Of a DNA stretch of 64,000 nt, positions 35,001 through 45,712 are shown piece by piece (position 1 is the first letter of the stretch; the number at the start of each line of letters is the position of its first letter). The position numbers and the translations under genes are program-made. The notes below the pieces were generated by a model, which was not told where the DNA came from, ran no database searches, and worked only from the letters and a program-made list of their open reading frames with translations. This DNA is from Gerris lacustris (taxonomy: Eukaryota; Arthropoda; Insecta; Hemiptera; Gerridae), in assembly GCA_951217055.1 (NCBI GenBank), contig OX578280.1, forward strand, positions 5,456,001 through 5,520,000, given 5' to 3'.

Positions 35001-36900
35001 CCGAGGCGTCGAACACTATACGCACCTTAGTGGTGGCGCTTTGTTCACGAATAACACAGTGGTGAGGTATAAGATAATTACCGGCGCTATCCGTTCGTTC
35101 CATGTAACCCGATTCTAAAAAATCGTTTATAGCGGTGGAATATTGTGCCTTTAAATCGTCATTCTTACATAACCTATGTTCTAAACGTTGAAATCTATTG
35201 AAAGCGGTCTTGTAACTATTTCCAAAATTCGGGTTATCGATTTTAAAGGGAAGTTGTACAACGTAGCGTCCATTTTCAGTTCGACGATGAGTTTTTAGAA
35301 ATTGTTCTTCACACTGCAGGTCTTCTGGACTAGCTAGAGCTCTCATATCAGAGGGGATAGGTTCTTCGACCTCCCAAAAATGTTTAAGTGCCGAATCTAA
35401 AGAATGGGCTGTGAATAAAGAAATATTTGGTTGAGAAGGGGTATCCGGAATTTTTCCCATCACCAACCACCCAAAAATTGATAAACAAGCCGCAGGTTCA
35501 CCCTGTAAAATTTCCATATTTCCTGAAGGGAAAATATTAGGCCAGAGATCGGCGCCGAGTAGAAACTCAATCGGGCCAGGCTGTGCAAACTGCGGATCAG
35601 CTAAAATTTTATTTTTGAATTTAGAAACTATGTTAGCAGGTAAAATAGAGGAAGGTAGATTAGAAGCTATTTTGGGTAGCACTACAACGTCTGCGCGAAG
35701 TTCAGGTTGAGAGGGCAATCTTGATCGAATTATACAAGAAACAATACCTTTCGACGCTGAGACACGAGATTCTCCTAAACCTTCAATAGGAATTTGATAT
35801 TTTTTCCTGCTCAAATTGAGTTTTTGTACACAAGATTCTGAAATGAATGAAAGCTGACTCCCGGAGTCAATAACTACTCGTACGGGATGAAAACGGCCTG
35901 CCGAGTCGCTCATCAAAACTAAAGCTGTAGCTAATAGTACGGTGGGACAATAAAATTTAGAATTTTCGGAATTTAAAAAACTATTTAACTTCGTAACCAC
36001 GGCGGACGCAGAAAGTATCGCTGGGTTATTAGGTTGTGAGGATGCAGGTTGTTCGGGGTTTCCCTGAATTGCATCAAAATGTAACAAAGTATTGTGTTTA
36101 CGTGCACATGTGGAACACGAATATTTCGAGGCACATTTCGTGATTAAATGCGTACCAAGGCAATTAAAACATCTTTTTAATTTTTTGACTAAAATATGTC
36201 GATCTTTGGGGGACATTTTTAAAAATTGTGGACATTGATTTAATTTGTGTGGTGATTTACAGTGGGGACAAACTTGAGAAGTGGTATAATCTTTTATGGC
36301 CATAAATGCTTTATTTCTAGATGACTGAATGGGCGATTTGACGTTAGATTTTGAGGACTCTTCTTGGTCAGACCTAGACAATTCTAAAATGCGAAGCTGC
36401 CTTTTAATAAATTCGATGAGTTTTTCGAGAGAAGGAAATTCTTCATTAGGAAATTCAGTTTCGAATAAATTTCTAGTTTTCGAATCTAAAGAACGTAAAG
36501 CTAGACTGACAAGAATGAAATCGCTAAGATTCGGAATTTGCATGCGCGTTAACGCCGCTGAACTTTCATAAAATTCTTCTAAAAATAATTGCAAATTAGC
36601 TATAGATTGATTGCCAGATAATTTAAATTTTAAAATTTTAGAAAGATATTCGTTGGCTACTAGACGTTTATTATCGTAGCGGTCCAACAACGCAGTCCAG
36701 GCTAAATCATAATTGGCCCCGATAAACTTAATTGTTCGAACTATACTGAGAGCGGGTCCTTCAAGAGATTCCCTTAAATAATGAAATTTATCTATGTTGG
36801 TAATATTTTTTTTGTGAACTAGCGAAGTAAAACTTTCGAAAAAACTAGGCCAATCAGAAAGATTTTTACCATTAAATTTAGGAAGAGGGATTTTTGGCAA
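32047..36900 (-). CDS. pol: BEL/Pao Gag-Pol polyprotein (main frame)
   Basis: 1617 uninterrupted codons. N-terminal DUF1759-type gag (LPKFNGKNLSDWPSFFESF), zinc knuckles (CPHCKSPHKLNQC near residue 212, CFNCLGTHLITKC near 240), aspartic protease (VVIDSGSQLSFI near 345), RT (RIVFDASA near 630; catalytic box LIDDIVSG near 750), RNase H (CDAGIAGYG near 925, FSDST, LNPADCCSKG), integrase HHCC (near 1250) and D-D-E (GCDFGGP near 1317, SDCGTNF near 1383, GISEAGV near 1437), then a DUF5641-type tail. The frame opens upstream with no ATG; the first shown codon is TTG, so it is not an independent start. It must be joined to the upstream gag frame, which overlaps it by 82 bp in another phase. All catalytic residues look intact. 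Confidence 0.95.
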   Translation of the reverse strand: MPKIPLPKFNGKNLSDWPSFFESFTSLVHKKNITNIDKFHYLRESLEGPALSIVRTIKFIGANYDLAWTALLDRYDNKRLVANEYLSKILKFKLSGNQSIANLQLFLEEFYESSAALTRMQIPNLSDFILVSLALRSLDSKTRNLFETEFPNEEFPSLEKLIEFIKRQLRILELSRSDQEESSKSNVKSPIQSSRNKAFMAIKDYTTSQVCPHCKSPHKLNQCPQFLKMSPKDRHILVKKLKRCFNCLGTHLITKCASKYSCSTCARKHNTLLHFDAIQGNPEQPASSQPNNPAILSASAVVTKLNSFLNSENSKFYCPTVLLATALVLMSDSAGRFHPVRVVIDSGSQLSFISESCVQKLNLSRKKYQIPIEGLGESRVSASKGIVSCIIRSRLPSQPELRADVVVLPKIASNLPSSILPANIVSKFKNKILADPQFAQPGPIEFLLGADLWPNIFPSGNMEILQGEPAACLSIFGWLVMGKIPDTPSQPNISLFTAHSLDSALKHFWEVEEPIPSDMRALASPEDLQCEEQFLKTHRRTENGRYVVQLPFKIDNPNFGNSYKTAFNRFQRLEHRLCKNDDLKAQYSTAINDFLESGYMERTDSAGNYLIPHHCVIREQSATTKVRIVFDASARTPPHPSLNDVLMTGPKLQKDITQIITLFRTHPVTLCADIQQMFLQILIDPSHRKYLHILWRESPQDKLQEFELKTVTFGLAPSPYLAMRSVQQLVYDEGKNFPLAVPVLLNDILIDDIVSGSSSLESAFELKRQLTELLKLGGFHLRKWISNNPKLLEDIPLSDRLPMSITDGQTGALKVLGIQWDPVSDNFSFKIVVHKIKFTKRGLLSLVASLFDPMGWLAPTIFFMKHLIQKMWLTKCDWDDDLPPSEIQIWRDIIEQLPCLSAVRIPRFMLSVNTYQCQLIGYCDAGIAGYGCVIYLRCNTFNKVKISLVKAKTKVSPLKVLTIPRLELCAALLLADTLSSLQTLIDKLHIDSIVLFSDSTIVLSWLRTPPHLLKTFVAHRVVKITDATRNCQWRHIPSELNPADCCSKGLFPKDLISFSLWWTGPEFLVKPLDEWPVADQELLDENNLPEIKLSHSSFLASLNSTFIEWIEQFSSLSKLQRVFSFVLRFIFNSSNKITIDKYNVLKLYFSHSIDINTGALRPLDLNSALHILIILTQKHYFSKELDLLHKKLECTSNVQNLSPFVDTLGILRVGGRLKNSFLSPDAKNPILLPKNAHITRLIINHYHLLYLHAGPRSLQSLLSRRFWIVSARSIIRKTIRQCSKCFRFSAKPFQPLMADLPESRVQPSKPFFKVGCDFGGPIIIKESKRRNSKLSKAYFCIFVCLSTRAVHLEAVSDLSTDAFLACLDRFVSRRGACVEIISDCGTNFVGAARHLKELYIFLKNLEVQNSLNDSLSNRNLNWKFNCPSAPHFNGISEAGVKSTKYHLKRIMGERPFTFEELSTILCKVEAVLNSRPLCPLSSDPTEYDCLTPGHFLVGGPLVSVIQHNVEDTLSNRLNRWQLVQQVTQHFWRRWSTEYLHTLQSRPKWTTNKANVALGDLVLISDPRTSPLQWPTGRIEALYPGKDGITRVASVRTRSGTYKRPLVKLIPLPKPAES

Positions 36901-37322
36901 CCTATAGGCGTTATCGAATCCTGAGATGGGCCAAAAAACGACTGACTCGTATTTGGTTGATTCGGGGGAGTTGCGGGGCTCTGGCTGATACTTATATTTA
37001 ATTCCTTCCCGACGGCAATTGATCTAAAGTAAAAATCTTCTAATAAAAATGCGGCTTTTACGTCCGCTTCATATTCGCTAAGTTTTTCTAATTTGACACA
37101 AATATCTCTAATTTTGGATTGTGCGTTTTCATATTGTTCGAAATAGCCATCTATTTTGGTCAAACGAGATAGAAATATGGGTACATTTTTACTATCTTTC
37201 AAGGCCTCTTGTGAGGCTAAGTAAATATTTTCTAATTTAGAAGTTAATTCTTTGATAATTTGTCTTGTTGAAGTTAAGCTCATTTCGATTTTCTCACTTT
37301 CTTTTTGAGTGAATTTAGCCAT
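36819..37322 (-). CDS. gag: BEL/Pao Gag N-terminus in a separate frame
   Basis: 167 codons from ATG (MAKFTQKESEKIEMSL). Residues about 10-110 are rich in Leu, Lys and Glu with coiled-coil character, as in BEL Gag N-termini. After about residue 140 (SITPIG) the protein sequence turns meaningless because the true continuation (LPKIPLPKF) is in the -1 frame. BEL polyproteins are usually one frame, so this is a one-base mutation, an assembly error, or less likely programmed frameshifting: the heptamer GTTTTTT and the CCAAAAA run nearby are not canonical in phase. Confidence 0.85.
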   Translation of the reverse strand: MAKFTQKESEKIEMSLTSTRQIIKELTSKLENIYLASQEALKDSKNVPIFLSRLTKIDGYFEQYENAQSKIRDICVKLEKLSEYEADVKAAFLLEDFYFRSIAVGKELNISISQSPATPPNQPNTSQSFFGPSQDSITPIGCQKSLFLNLMVKIFLIGLVFSKVLLR

Positions 37323-38015
37323 ATCGGCGTAAAAATTCCAAAAAAAATTTAAAACGAAAAAAAATAAAGTTGAAAAAGAATAAAGTTGATGAGTATCGAT
37401 AAAAAATATTCGACGAACAAAGAAATTGAATAAAGGGAATATTAAAAAAAAGAGAAATTGAATAAAGGAATATTCAAAAAAATGAGATTAATCCAGAAAA
37501 AATATTCAACTAATTAAAGTATGAATAAAGAGAGAATATGAAAATAAAAATTGAAATTGAAAAGAAAATAAAAATGTTCAAATAAAAAGTGCGTATAAAA
37601 ATTAATTTCCAAGAATTGAAAGAGGTTTAAAGAGTAACTTTAAGAAAAGAGATTAAAGGTCAGAGACACCTTAATACAATTGTTAGAGATAGCCGTCCAA
37701 AGATCACTATGCATAAACTGTTTCAACCTATGACCTACCACGTTTTTGACTGAAACTATCTAGAAACTTGCAACAAATACGTAAAATTTTACGACGATAG
37801 AAATTTATGAAATTATTGAAATTAAATTTATATAAATAAAATTTAGCCAAAAGAAGAATTATTACCATAGAAATGCTAATAAAACACAAATCTAAGAGGT
37901 TTAAAAATAATTTCGTACGAAGTGGACTCTAAAAAAAGATCGCTAAAAACATCGCAAAAAAGAATTTTAACAAAAAAAAGCCGACGCTGGTTAGATTTAC
38001 TGAATAAATTAATAA
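37323..38015 (-). other. BEL/Pao 5' leader
   Basis: AT-rich untranslated leader between primer site and gag ATG, no frame of note. A possible splice acceptor (TAGTTTCAG on the minus strand near 37755) could serve the LTR donor; unproven. Confidence 0.6.
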
Positions 38016-38033
38016 TACGGCAACAAAGGACCA
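38016..38033 (-). promoter_or_regulatory. BEL/Pao primer-binding site
   Basis: Minus-strand TGGTCCTTTGTTGCCGTA, five bases inside the 5' LTR end. It starts with the TGG expected opposite tRNA CCA; the tRNA is not identified. Confidence 0.6.
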
Positions 38034-38038
38034 TTTAA

Positions 38039-38588
38039 TGATTAGTATCTTAGCTCCGGTTTATTGGAGATGGACTAAGAGATACTCTAGAAAATTTGAC
38101 TAAAAATTTAGAGGTATAAACTAGAAATAAATTAGAGGGTAAGTTCTCCTAATTGAGGGGTAAGAATGAGAAATAAAATATCATATAATATGTTTAGATA
38201 GAGCTTAGAGGTTGCACAAAGATAAAATATAAAAGATATTATATGAAATAGATGAGAACTTACCGAAACTTCGTGGAGACGAGGTGACTGGGCCGGCACC
38301 AGTATGCGAACTCGGCTCTCCCCGCGGGCGTGAGAGAGTCCTCGAGAGTAGGAGTAGCGGGAGTCCGGGCATAGTTGTTTTCTCCGCGGACCGCCGCGCT
38401 TGGAGCGCTGGTAGTCGTCCCACTTAGACCCGAGGCTAAGTCTCATTGGGATGATTACATAGATATATATATATATACTAAATAGAAATAATTAAGGGAA
38501 AAATATTGGGTAAAATAAGTACAACCTCGAAAATAATTAAATATAAAAGATAAACTCAACTAGGGAGAAAAAGGAACAAGACCCAACA
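38039..38588 (-). repeat. 5' LTR of BEL/Pao element
   Basis: Promoter copy. It contains a TA run near 38461-38478 as a possible TATA box, then a GC-rich block with ATGs at 38446 and 38423 and a splice-donor-like CGGTAAGT (GTAAGT at 38258-38263). Confidence 0.95.
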
Positions 38589-39172
38589 TGCTTTAATAGT
38601 TCAGTTACCAAATCTCACTCTTTTTAATTAATGTTGCTTTTTGTATTTCCGTTATTATGTGTGTTTTAATTGTTAAATAGAAACTTTTTACAGTAATAAT
38701 TTTGCTTCCTCTGTGTGGAAGAGTAGTTTTAGTTGTTTATTTTATTAACTGTTGACAATTTTTTCTTAAAAATGCTTTAAACCCTATTTTATGTATTAAC
38801 TACACTAGATGTTAAAAAGGTAATTATAAAAAAAATTTCAGCTAAATTACGTTTTATTTTTAAAAACATAGAGATTGTTAAAAAATGTTCATACATTAGG
38901 GAGGGAATTTAGTATTCCTCCCAACTCACATTATTGGAAGATAGTTTAATAATTGTAACTGGCAAATTGTTCTTAAATTATTATATTATATATAAAAAAA
39001 GTAGCTTTGTTCACAGGCCTGAAGATGTTCCTAAAGGAACGAAATATAGCCACTTTTTCATGAAGTAGTTCTTCACTTTTATTATTTTTTCACCCCTCAC
39101 TGACCCAACAAATTCAACATAAGAACTTACAGGGGACCTCTACCTAATAATCTTTTATACAAAATAAACTGT

Positions 39173-39570
39173 CTTCAGACCGAAAACTCCTGCACAGGAC
39201 GACTATTGTTGTCAAGAAAATAAAACATCACTCTTAAAACTGATTAAAACTCTTTATTTATTGTTTGTGTGTATTTATTTATTTTATGTTGGGCAACCAC
39301 CCAACACAAAAACTGACAAGGTTCTAACAACTATTGTAATCGATAAAGAAAAAAGTTAAAGGTTTTAATAAAACACAATAAGAATAGGAAGTTAAGTAAT
39401 AAGAATAATCCTAGAGTATAAATTGTCGGTCACTTTAAAATAATAATTGATAAATAATACTAAATTAAATAATTACACAAGTCTAAGTCAGTTATTATTA
39501 GAATCATATTAAAAATAGTTTCTTAAGATAAACATTCTTGCTGTAAATAATTAGATAATAAATTATCCTA
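39173..39570. other. Non-coding
   Basis: AT-rich, with a small hairpin TGTTGGGCAACCACCCAACA at 39289-39308. Could be former 3' flank of the ankyrin gene. Confidence 0.45.
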
Positions 39571-40993
39571 ATAGTCTAGGGAAAATACGATTTGACCTGC
39601 GCAAAATAGCTTCACGAGCGATTCCAGTGGTATTCAACTAAACTAACCCAGCTTTGTAACATATCCAAAATCAGACAAAATCCGATCATGGGAAAGCACC
39701 TAAAAATCGAATTCAAAATGGCGTTTTTTAATATTAAGGGTAATGAAAGCCCAGCCATCCAATAAATGTTATTTTATATGATCCAAAAATTGTAGAAAAA
39801 TAAATTGTGAGTGTGGTTATAAGTTTAAATTAATTTACTTTTCTTATAGTTATAGGCTAGTCACAATTGCATAAATAATATGGAAATTCGCAAAGCGTGA
39901 GGTAGTTTTGATTTTTTTATATGTTGTTCGGACCGGTTAGGGTAGTGTGATCATAAGTTTGCAGCTTCGAAAAACCTGTGCTAGTTGCGTAATACGCGAA
40001 AAACTGAAAAAAAAAGCGGACTTATTTCAGTTTTTGCCATATAGCTCGTACACCATGGGTTGTTCGGTATTAGTTGTTATGACACTTTTAAAAGTACAGT
40101 AAATTTCCAGCAGCATTAGCTCAACCGGAGCACTTTTCGACCAATAGGTTCCGAGATTTGGCACTTCGAAAATTGGAATTTTTTTCCCCAAAAAACTATT
40201 GCTCTCGTTTCGGGGCGAATATCGGCGTATAACTGTTACCCTACGAGAAAAGTCATAAGGAATGAAGTTGAAGTAAATATAATTGGCTTCCTTTAAAGAC
40301 CATTGGCAACTCTGTACGTCTGAAAGTTACCGAGATATGACACTTCAAAAATTACTATAATTTTCCAAAAAAAGTAAATTTTAAGTATTGCAATCGTTTC
40401 GGGCCGAATATCGGCCAAAAAACTCTCCCCTACGACAAAAGTCAAAAGAAAAGAAGTTGTAGTAAATTTAATTTGCTTTTATGCAAGCACAAAATGAAGC
40501 CTGCAGACAAAACAGTTCTGTTACAATCGTAAAAAGAACAAAAAAAGGTAAATTATAATTTTTAAGAAATTAATATATATCACTATTTTTAACAATTTAT
40601 TGGGCATTAGGCAAAAATAGCTTTCGTGGATACTACTAGATCAGTGTTTGGAAATCAAAAGAAACAATTTTAACTAATAATGTATGTAATGTAGTCTAAT
40701 ATATGTTTTGACTAGCCTATAACTGTAAGAAAAATGAATTTAAACTTATAACCAAACTCAAAATTTATTTTTCTACATTGTTTGAATTATATAAACTAAC
40801 ATATATTGGATACCGTTAATAAAAACAGACGCCATTTTGAATTCGATTTTTTAGGTGCTTTCCCATGATTGGATTTTGTCTGATTTTGGATATGTTATAA
40901 AGCAAGGTTAGTTTAATTGAAACCCACTTCAATCGCTCGTGAAGCAATTTTGCGCAGGTTGAAGGGTATTTTTTCTTAGTTTTCCTAGACTAT
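39571..40993. mobile_element. Foldback/MITE of 1.4 kb with ~300-bp arms
   Basis: Ends ATAGTCTAGG and CCTAGACTAT; arms share TGCGCAAAAT/ATTTTGCGCA, GGAAAGCACCTAAAAATCG, GAATTCAAAATGGCG and, further in, TTATAGTTATAGGCTAGTCA. The middle has a ~190-bp internal tandem duplication (CGTTTCGGGGCGAATATCGG at ~40206 against CGTTTCGGGCCGAATATCGG at ~40395). No open frame of transposase size. Confidence 0.8.
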
Positions 40994-41106
40994 AATAGAT
41001 AAAATATAGAAGATACCAAATGCCAGATATAAGATAAATAAATGGATCATGCAAAGTCAGTGAAGAATGTATATTGAAAATTATTTATTGTTATTATAAT
41101 CTTACG

Positions 41107-41109
<3 letters not shown>

Positions 41110-41160
<51 letters not shown>

Positions 41161-41285
41161 GGCTGCGACCAACTCCAACCCCACAAGAAAACCACGGCTA
41201 CGTGCCGATTTGCTAGGAAATCAGTTATTTGTTATAAAAAAAAAGCAATAAATGGTTATTATTATTATTATTATTATTATTATAA
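41110..41285 (+). repeat. A tract plus LINE-like 3' tail fragment
   Basis: A48 at 41111-41158, then ~70 bp of GC-richer sequence (GGCTGCGACCAACTCC, ACCACGGCTACGTG), AATAAATGG and (TTA)n. The shape resembles the 3' end of a truncated non-LTR element; the family is not identified. Confidence 0.45.
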
Positions 41286-41389
41286 AACTAACATGCTTTA
41301 TTACAATTTGTTTATGTTAAAAATCTGCTTACGCCATTCAAATCCATTACCTCTCTTCACTTACAATCTTACAAAACTATTCGACTGAC

Positions 41390-43520
41390 ATAACCCCACA
41401 CGTAAATTCTCACAGCAACAAACTTTTCTGTCATTGTTTACACAGTCCCACTATTATGTGTACATGTGAATCTTTACACAGCCATGCACTTAGGTGATCA
41501 TATCTTATACATCTACTCACTAATACACATAAACCCTTTCAAAGCAATTCACCTTTACAAAGATATATTATACTTTCATACAAAGTTACTCGGTTTTAAG
41601 ACACTAGACAAAGTTTAAATGGATTCGTAGAATCTCTTTTCCAAATGGCAATATTTAATATAAACATGAGATTTCTCGACTCATGTCTCACAATAAAATT
41701 AAACTGAATAAAAAGTTTGTTATTTTGTTTACTGGGTATTATGAAAGTTTTATTTTTAAAGTTTCACGTGATTGTGAATTAAACTTTTATGAAGGGTCTT
41801 CTCTTGATAAAACCCTTTCAAAATAATATTAGCTTTAGTTTTTTTCTGATCTAGCTTTCTTGAGTTTATATAAGAAGTGAATTGTGGTTTTAGAAGGGTG
41901 GAAAATCGGTATTTCCTTGTAGAGATCTGGCCATCCCTTTACCTCTTCATAAACTGTTACTTGAACATTCTAGAGTGGACAATGGAGCATTTTATTCGTT
42001 TCAGTGATAGAATTTATCTATTTGATATACTCTGCAACCAGTGGCTCTATTTACAGCTCTGTTTACACTAAAACTATTACATAAATAAACTGATCATTTG
42101 TAAATAGTGTTTGATAATCTAGGATATAATGGACTGTATAATAGATATTCCTGGGGAAACTTGTAGGAGAGAAGAGTAACCCCAATGGCATTCACCTCTA
42201 GCCGAACAGTGTCGGGCCAAACTACGGTCTCAATGTCAATTTAGGGACCTCGTCGAAGTGATGATTCAATCTAAGAGGGTCTTTTGGGAGATTTTCCCAG
42301 GGGCCATTTGGGTATCAGTACAGCCCTGGTACTAGTTGTTACCATGATATCACAATGCGTCAGTAGGAAATAAAGATCTTACAAGTAGTATGATGCCTTT
42401 TTCTTTTTAACCAACTCTATCAACTGAATATTAGGTAGTTAAAGGACAGTTGATTACTTCAGACATCTATCGATGCTACCAGGAAACACCCCAATTTCTC
42501 TGGAAATAAAAAACAAGAGCGGACTTTGGTTCTTGGGAAAGCGTACAAAGTTTAATTAAAAATAGGATTAATGTAACTACTTTAAGAATTTATCATTATT
42601 AGGTTTTATAGAGATTAGGCTAAAGATTAAAATCTGAGTTTCAGAGATGAAAATTTATTAAGTATCGTTGATACGATAAATCGTGATTTCTGGAAGGCTT
42701 GGTTTTCAATTCCAAGCCAGCTTCATTAAGATCGACATAATCCACTCACTAGATTCTATATTGCTGAATTTAGGTTTTACACCTGGTGGAATTAAAAATA
42801 CTATTTGCCTTATTTGTTCTATTTAATTATATTTACGCTTATATTAAAATATATTTAGAGCCAAAAAAGACGCTCCAGTCCTTTCATTGGTCTAAATACT
42901 AATCACTTAACCGCAACACTAGCACTAACCATGGGTTGAGTATCCACGTGGCATTAATTAAATACTTCTTCTTTATCCAGACGTCGTCCAGGTAACACCG
43001 CCACCGTTACCCCGGTGAAGGAATCGCGAGGCTGGCCAGTCCATACCGGTATGATACTTTTTACGGCAGAACATCCGTGTTCTTTGTTTTTTTTTAATTC
43101 GCGTCAGTTTGCTATACGTTAAATTTTATAAAATACCAGTAAAGAGAAAATATCACCCTATTCTCCACGTGAGCTCCAAGATCTCAAGACCTCAAGACCG
43201 TCCAAACATTGAAACCAGTTGATAAGGCTTAAAGCATCAAGGGAGACTTGGATGCTAAGACTTATATTTCCCTTTCTCAAATATGTATATTTATATTTTT
43301 ATCATCCAATATAGAGTTTTGATTTTTAAGTTCACCATATTCCCCGCACTTTAGCCCAGCGTGCTAGGTGGGACTGACATCTTCTAAACTTTAAAAGCTC
43401 CGGGGAACCTGCGCCATCAATTCTCTAACGCCTTTACCTTTTCTTTCTCTTTTTATCAATATAATTATCAATTCTACACTACAGAACCAATTAAGATTGA
43501 CACAAAAATTATTGCTTTAG
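41390..43520. other. 2.1 kb without a supported gene
   Basis: AT-rich. Short unsupported frames only. A GC-richer patch at 42970-43060 contains CATACCGGTATG; no family match. Confidence 0.5.
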
Positions 43521-43523
43521 CAT

Positions 43524-43785
43524 AAAAATACACTACCAATTAGAGTAACACATAGCTTCCTCAAGTCCAATCGCGCATACTTTATAATTTTAGGTTTTTT
43601 TAAGTTTGATAACGTGTGCACAGAAGTGAATGCAACAGTGTACAAATATCGAATGAAGCCTGGTCACCTGGTCTCAAGATCCCTAGGCTTGCTGTGCTAA
43701 AAACTAAAATCGGAGACAAAATGTTTTCGTCCTCAAAAGTGAACAAAATTTTTCCGTTACCTTCGGTAAGCTCGGAAGCAATACA
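43524..43785 (+). repeat. R1 copy with internal deletion
   Basis: Has both R1 ends (TAGAGTAACACATAGCTTCC and CGTTACCTTCGGTAAGCTCG) only ~260 bp apart; the central half and most of the CTGT tract are gone. Confidence 0.7.
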
Positions 43786-44049
43786 AGAGAATATAGATTA
43801 CCATAATTAAAGTATGCGTAATAGAAATATCAGTTATATTTTTAATACTTTTAGTGAACTATTCGTTTCTTTCATCAGAGAAAACATGAATATCCCTAAA
43901 AATATATCTAGCATAGGAGGCAAAACATCCACTAAAACATGCGGATTGCTCCAACACCGATAACTTATTAAAATAATTATAATATCAATTGCAGAAGCCT
44001 TACTAATAAACTTTGTATAAAAGAGTTGTTTATCTGCCTTACCTTAATT

Positions 44050-44410
44050 TTATTGCTCTCCTAATATATATAAAGATGAGTGTATGTTTATTGCTCTCTC
44101 AATATATATAAAGATGAGTGTATGTTTATTGCTCTCTCAATATATATAAAGAAGAGTGTATGTTTATTGCTCTCTCAATATATACAAAGAAGAGTGTATG
44201 TTTATTGCTCTCTCAATATATACAAAGAAGAGTGTATGTTTATTGCTCTCTCAATATATACAAAGAAGAGTGTATGTTTATTGCTCTCTAGAGGGTTTGT
44301 TAATGGCTCACTCACTATATAAAAAGAGAGTGCCTCTTTGTTGTTCTCACCAATATATATTAAGAAAAGTGTTTTTTTTTATTGCTCTCTCTCTATACAT
44401 AAAGATACAT
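44050..44410. repeat. 38-bp tandem repeat, about nine units
   Basis: Unit GTGTATGTTTATTGCTCTC plus TCAATATATATAAAGAAGA. The last units are diverged. Open frames inside are artefacts. Confidence 0.9.
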
Positions 44411-45160
44411 AACGCAGTCAAATGAAATTTCGACCCCCTCCCCCCTCAGGCGACCCTGGGTACTTCAACAAATATTGTAAATTCATTTTTTCACAAACGT
44501 TATTTTATCTTTATTCAATTTCAAATCCATGCTTAGTTATTGTGAATTGTTTGTTTTATTTGTTTTGACTTATTTGCACAATTTAATCTAATATTCAAAT
44601 TGCGTTTAAGTTAATTTTAATCTATCTAGTTTGTTGCTAAAATAAATAAACATATGTAATCTATGCAATCAAATACAGTTGAATTAATAATCCAACACAC
44701 ATATATTATTGGTTTTATGGAAATTATTTGATTTGCTTAGTTCAGTATAATAAAACTAAATGAGTGGGATTCCACATCAGTTATTATTACTATTATATGG
44801 CTGTATGAAACGGGCTATCAAGAATTCTAGAAAGAGAATTTGAATTCTATCAATATATTTGTTACTGATGTTTATTTATAGAGTACGTAGAATATGATAC
44901 CATTTATACTCATATGTATCTAATAACATTCGAAAATCTACTACACGAATTAAGATATATAATAACCAACAATATAATTAATATAGTCTGTTAATCATTA
45001 CTGAATTTAATAATGTAGGGGGATTTGTCGATTGCTCTTACGATATAGAGGAGGTCTGTTTAACATACAGTCCTCGGGTCACAAATCCGGCCCAAAGGAC
45101 CAATTCTTAATACACCAACTCCCTAAACTCATTCATGACTCTAGTTATATTTCATTGTTA
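44411..45160. other. AT-rich, nothing recognised
   Basis: No gene or shared repeat seen; a C-rich patch CCCCCTCCCCCCTC near 44433. Confidence 0.5.
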
Positions 45161-45164
45161 TGAT

Positions 45165-45525
45165 TGGTTGCTTTGACTGAGATTTTTTATACCACTTCAT
45201 AATAATTATGACTAGATAGGTTAATAGCAAATAATATAACAATATTGTCACCAAAATTATATATTACTTCGACATTTCATATCATCTTCACAGTTAAGTG
45301 TTAGGATGGTCTGCCTTGGATGTTTACTTCATATCCCTTACCTTTGGTTCCTTAATCCTTCTATGGCACTATTCTACCCCCACTTTGTACTGTTAGTTTA
45401 AGTCATAAGAGCTTGTAAAGTAATTATGTAGCTAAAATAGTAGAGACTTTACTCTAACTATGCACTATGATATGAAATATCGAAACGCATTTGATAAAAT
45501 TGTGGTGACAATTCAGGTTGTCACA
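45165..45525. repeat. Older, degraded relative of the 47-kb palindrome
   Basis: Left arm shares GACTGAGATTTT, ACCACTTCATAATAATTATGACTAG and ACAATATTGTCACCA with 46.91-47.0 kb; right arm shares CGAAACGCATTTGA and AAATTGTGGTGACAAT. The centre is unrelated and ~170 bp long. Confidence 0.65.
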
Positions 45526-45712
45526 GCTAATATGGAACATCGAACTATCTCCAGAACCATGATAGATAGAAAGATACGGTTTTCAGGATTCGATAATGGC
45601 TAAAAATGCGCTTCAAGAACAAATGCTGAACATTTTCTGTGATCAGCAAAAATGTGTGCAGTTAACATAACAGAAAAAAGTGAATAAGAAGCTATATTTA
45701 TTTTAGACTAGA

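Larger units (their letters stand above)
31221..38588 (-). mobile_element. BEL/Pao LTR retrotransposon, full-length and young
   Basis: Two 550-bp direct LTRs (31221-31770 and 38039-38588) flanked by the 5-bp duplication TGCTT (31216-31220 and 38589-38593). I see one substitution between the LTRs (ATTTTACT against ATTTGACT), so insertion was recent. Order on the minus strand: LTR, primer site, leader, gag frame, pol frame, polypurine tract, LTR. The domain order protease-RT-RNase H-integrase with DUF1759/DUF1758/DUF5641-type segments is that of BEL/Pao. Confidence 0.95.
30925..39172. mobile_element. Degraded Penelope-type inverted-repeat insertion split by BEL/Pao
   Basis: GAATTTGTTGGGTCAGTGAG at 30940 and its complement near 39094-39117 are inverted arms (about 30939-30992 and 39054-39122). 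A 14-bp direct repeat ACAAAATAAACTGT lies outside (30925-30938 and 39159-39172), like a target duplication. The right arm carries a CTGAAGA-stem-GAAA motif (39019-39044). Without the BEL element it would be ~870 bp with no coding region. Placement in the ankyrin 3' end is inferred. Confidence 0.55.

Noticed and set aside
45165..45525. Hammerhead motif in the degraded palindrome relative
   Set aside because: The CTGANGA core is lost in both arms; only CGAAACGC remains.
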